Assembly (NCBI RefSeq): GCF_900240975.1
Contig: NZ_LT968776.1
Location: forward strand, 372,001-436,000
Reading direction: 5' to 3'
Length of the DNA stretch: 64,000 nt
Source of the DNA: Mycobacterium sp. 4858
Lineage (GTDB): Bacteria > Actinomycetota > Actinomycetes > Mycobacteriales > Mycobacteriaceae
Made by a program: the position numbers and the translations under genes. Each line of letters opens with the position of its first letter. Position 1 is the first letter of the stretch. The notes under the pieces are model-generated. The model worked only from the letters and a program-made list of their open reading frames with translations. It did not search any database and was not told the origin of the DNA. Shown piece by piece: positions 61,712 through 64,000 of the stretch.

Positions 61712-64000
61712 CAGGCGCGCTCCTTCTCGACGAGCTCGTAGGACTCGATGATGTCGCCTTCCTTGATGTCGGAGTAGCCCAGCGTCATACCGCATTCGAA
61801 GCCCTCGCGGACCTCGGTCACGTCGTCCTTCTCCCGTCGCAGCGAAGTGATCGACAGGTTGTCGACGACCACGATGTTGTCCCGCAACAGCCGGGCCTTG
61901 GCGTTGCGGCGCACCACGCCCGAGCTGATCATGCACCCGGCGATGATGCCGACCTTGGAGGACCGGAAGATGGCGCGGATCTCGGCCCGCCCCAGCTGGT
62001 TCTCCTCGTAGATCGGCTTGAGCATGCCGCGCAGGGCCTTCTCGATGTCGTCGATCGCCTGGTAGATCACCGAGTAGTAGCGGATCTCGACGCCCTCGCG
62101 GTTGGCCAGCTCCGTCGCCTTCCCTTCGGCGCGCACGTTGAAGCCGATGATGATCGCATCGGAGGCCGACGCCAGGTTGACGTTGGTTTCGGTGATGCCA
62201 CCGACACCGCGGTCGATGACGCGCAACATCACCTCGTCGTCGACCTGGATGCCCATCAGGGCCTCCTCGAGCGCCTCGACGGTACCGGCGTTGTCGCCCT
62301 TGAGGATCAGGTTCAGCTGGCTGGTTTCCTTCAGCGCCGAGTCCAGGTCCTCCAGGCTGATCCGCTTGCGCGACCGTGCCGCCAGCGCATTGCGCTTACG
62401 CGCGCTGCGCCGGTCGGCGATCTGGCGAGCGATGCGGTCCTCGTCGACGACCAGGAAGTTGTCGCCGGCGCCCGGCACGGACGTGAACCCGATGACCTGC
62501 ACCGGCCGCGACGGCAGCGCCTCCTCGACGTCGTCACCGTGCTCGTCGACCATGCGGCGGACACGGCCGTACGCGTCGCCGGCCACCACGGAGTCGCCGA
62601 CGCGCAGCGTGCCGCGCTGCACCAGCACCGTGGCGACCGGGCCGCGACCGCGGTCCAGGTGCGCCTCGATCGCCACACCCTGGGCCTCCATGTCGGGGTT
62701 GGCCCGCAGGTCCAGGGCGGCGTCGGCGGTCAGCAGCACCGCCTCCTCGAGCGCCTCGATGTTGGTGCCTTCCTTCGCCGAGATGTCGACGAACATCGTG
62801 TCGCCGCCGAAATCCTCCGCGACCAAACCGTATTCGGTGAGCTGGGCCCGGATCTTGGCCGGGTCGGCGCCCTCCTTGTCGATCTTGTTGACCGCCACCA
62901 CGATCGGCACGTCGGCCGCCTGCGCGTGGTTGATCGCCTCCACCGTCTGCGGCATCACGCCGTCGTCGGCGGCGACCACCAGGATCGCGATGTCGGTGGC
63001 CTTCGCGCCGCGGGCACGCATGGCGGTGAACGCCTCGTGACCCGGGGTGTCGATGAACGTGATCAGCCGCTCGCTGCCCTCGAAGTCGACGCCCACCTGG
63101 TAGGCACCGATGTGCTGGGTGATGCCACCAGCCTCGGCCTCGCGCACGCTGGCGTTCCGGATGGTGTCCAGCAGTCGCGTCTTACCGTGGTCGACGTGAC
63201 CCATCACGGTCACCACCGGCGGACGGGTCTGCAGGTCCTCCTCGCCGCCCTCGTCCTCGCCGTAGGTCAGGTCGAAGGATTCCAGCAGCTCGCGGTCCTC
63301 GTCCTCCGGGCTGACGACCTGGACGACGTAATTCATCTCGCTGCCCAGCAGCTCAAGCGTCTCGTCACCGACGGACTGGGTGGCGGTCACCATCTCCCCG
63401 AGGTTGAACAGCGCCTGCACCAACGAGGCCGGGTTGGCGTTGATCTTGTCCGCGAAGTCGGAAAGTGACGCGCCGCGGGCCAGCCGGATGGTCTCGCCGT
63501 TGCCGTGCGGCAACCGCACGCCGCCGACGACCGGCGCCTGCATGTTCTCGTACTCGGCGCGTTTCGCCCGCTTCGACTTGCGACCACGCCGGGGCGCACC
63601 GCCGGGACGGCCGAACGCGCCGGCGGCGCCGCCGCGCTGACCGGGCCGGCCACCGCCGCCGCCACCACCGCCACCGGGACGGCCCCGAAAACCTCCCGGA
63701 GCGCCGCCACCGCCGGGCGCGGCGCCGACGCCGCCACCGCCGCGGTAGTTGCCGCCGCCGCCGTCACGGCCGCCGGGGCCGCCGGGACGGCCACCGCCGG
63801 GGCGCGGGGCGCCGGGCCGGGCCGGGCGGCCCTGACCCCGGGGTGCGGACCGGGCTGGGCGGAGGGCTGACCGGTCGGCTGCCCTGGAGCGGGCGGCTTC
63901 GGCTGTGCCGGTGACGGGCGGCCGGGCACCGGGCCGGGGCGCGCCGGCGCCTCCGCGGGCGCCGGGGCCGCCTGGGCGGCGACGGTCGTTGTCCCGCCCG
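61711..64000 (-). CDS. infB: Translation initiation factor IF-2 (5' end off the right edge, one frame break near 63840)
   Basis: From about 63830 to 61711 the frame is normal: Gly/Arg-rich [37 protein letters not shown], then [20 protein letters not shown], the G domain (GHVDHGKT near 63200, [17 protein letters not shown]), and domains II to IV ending [10 protein letters not shown]. Further 5' the plausible Pro/Ala-rich sequence ([37 protein letters not shown]) is in a different frame, so a net loss of one base modulo three lies near 63830-63850. The 5' end is beyond 64000. IF-2 is essential, so a sequence error is the likely cause. Confidence 0.93.

Overview
The window is high-GC actinobacterial chromosome. 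Gene content and order match a Mycobacterium, most likely a slow grower close to the M. avium complex. From left to right it follows the M. tuberculosis segment that runs from ftsK (Rv2748c) to infB (Rv2839c). That segment includes rnj, dapA, thyX, hsdS/hsdM, dfrA, thyA, dapB, ald, pepR, pnp, rpsO, ribF, sirR, ltp1, truB, pptT, echA16, the DHH phosphoesterase, rbfA and infB. Accessory genes sit between these conserved blocks. Species level is inference: the single-chain long-chain acyl-CoA carboxylase at 18.1-21.4 kb is a type described from M. avium subsp. paratuberculosis.

Layout. 1-7.8 kb: ftsK (partial), a monooxygenase/SDR/methyltransferase trio, RNase J, dapA, thyX. 7.8-11.5 kb: an overlapping run of a type I specificity subunit, its methylase and a YcaQ/AlkX-type DNA glycosylase homologue, with no restriction subunit. 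11.5-14.6 kb: a coiled-coil protein, dfrA-thyA, a 54-bp tandem repeat and a dienelactone hydrolase. 14.6-23 kb: lipid metabolism (two acyl-CoA dehydrogenases plus an SDR behind a perfect palindrome, then an acyl-CoA ligase coupled to the carboxylase) and two small exported proteins. 23-28.5 kb: a two-component system, a thioesterase, a flavodoxin, a membrane protein and dapB. 28.5-31.4 kb: a 13E12-type DUF222/HNH gene with DnaA boxes and a perfect SOS box at its start, split by an IS110-family element. 31.4-42.4 kb: a lipid and redox island containing a cupin, a PucR regulator, a mymA-like operon (SDR, Baeyer-Villiger monooxygenase, WS/DGAT, hydrolase), and a Rieske oxygenase divergent from a TetR gene. 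42.4-64 kb: the conserved housekeeping block, with an inserted ArsR/SRPBCC pair.

Two themes go beyond routine annotation. First, short tandem duplications (10-17 bp) lie exactly on start or stop codons of several genes. The clearest is a 17-bp unit that has triplicated an ATGA stop/start overlap and made two six-residue minicistrons between a DUF2277 and a DUF1802 gene. Others lie at sirR, the WS/DGAT gene, the TetR gene, and the ends of an SDR, a hydrolase and the thioesterase/flavodoxin pair.

Second, three housekeeping genes (ribF, truB, infB) read as frame-disrupted here. The most economical reading is sequence or assembly loss in GC-rich stretches, but genuine mutation cannot be excluded from the sequence alone. 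No tRNA, rRNA, CRISPR array or known riboswitch was recognised.
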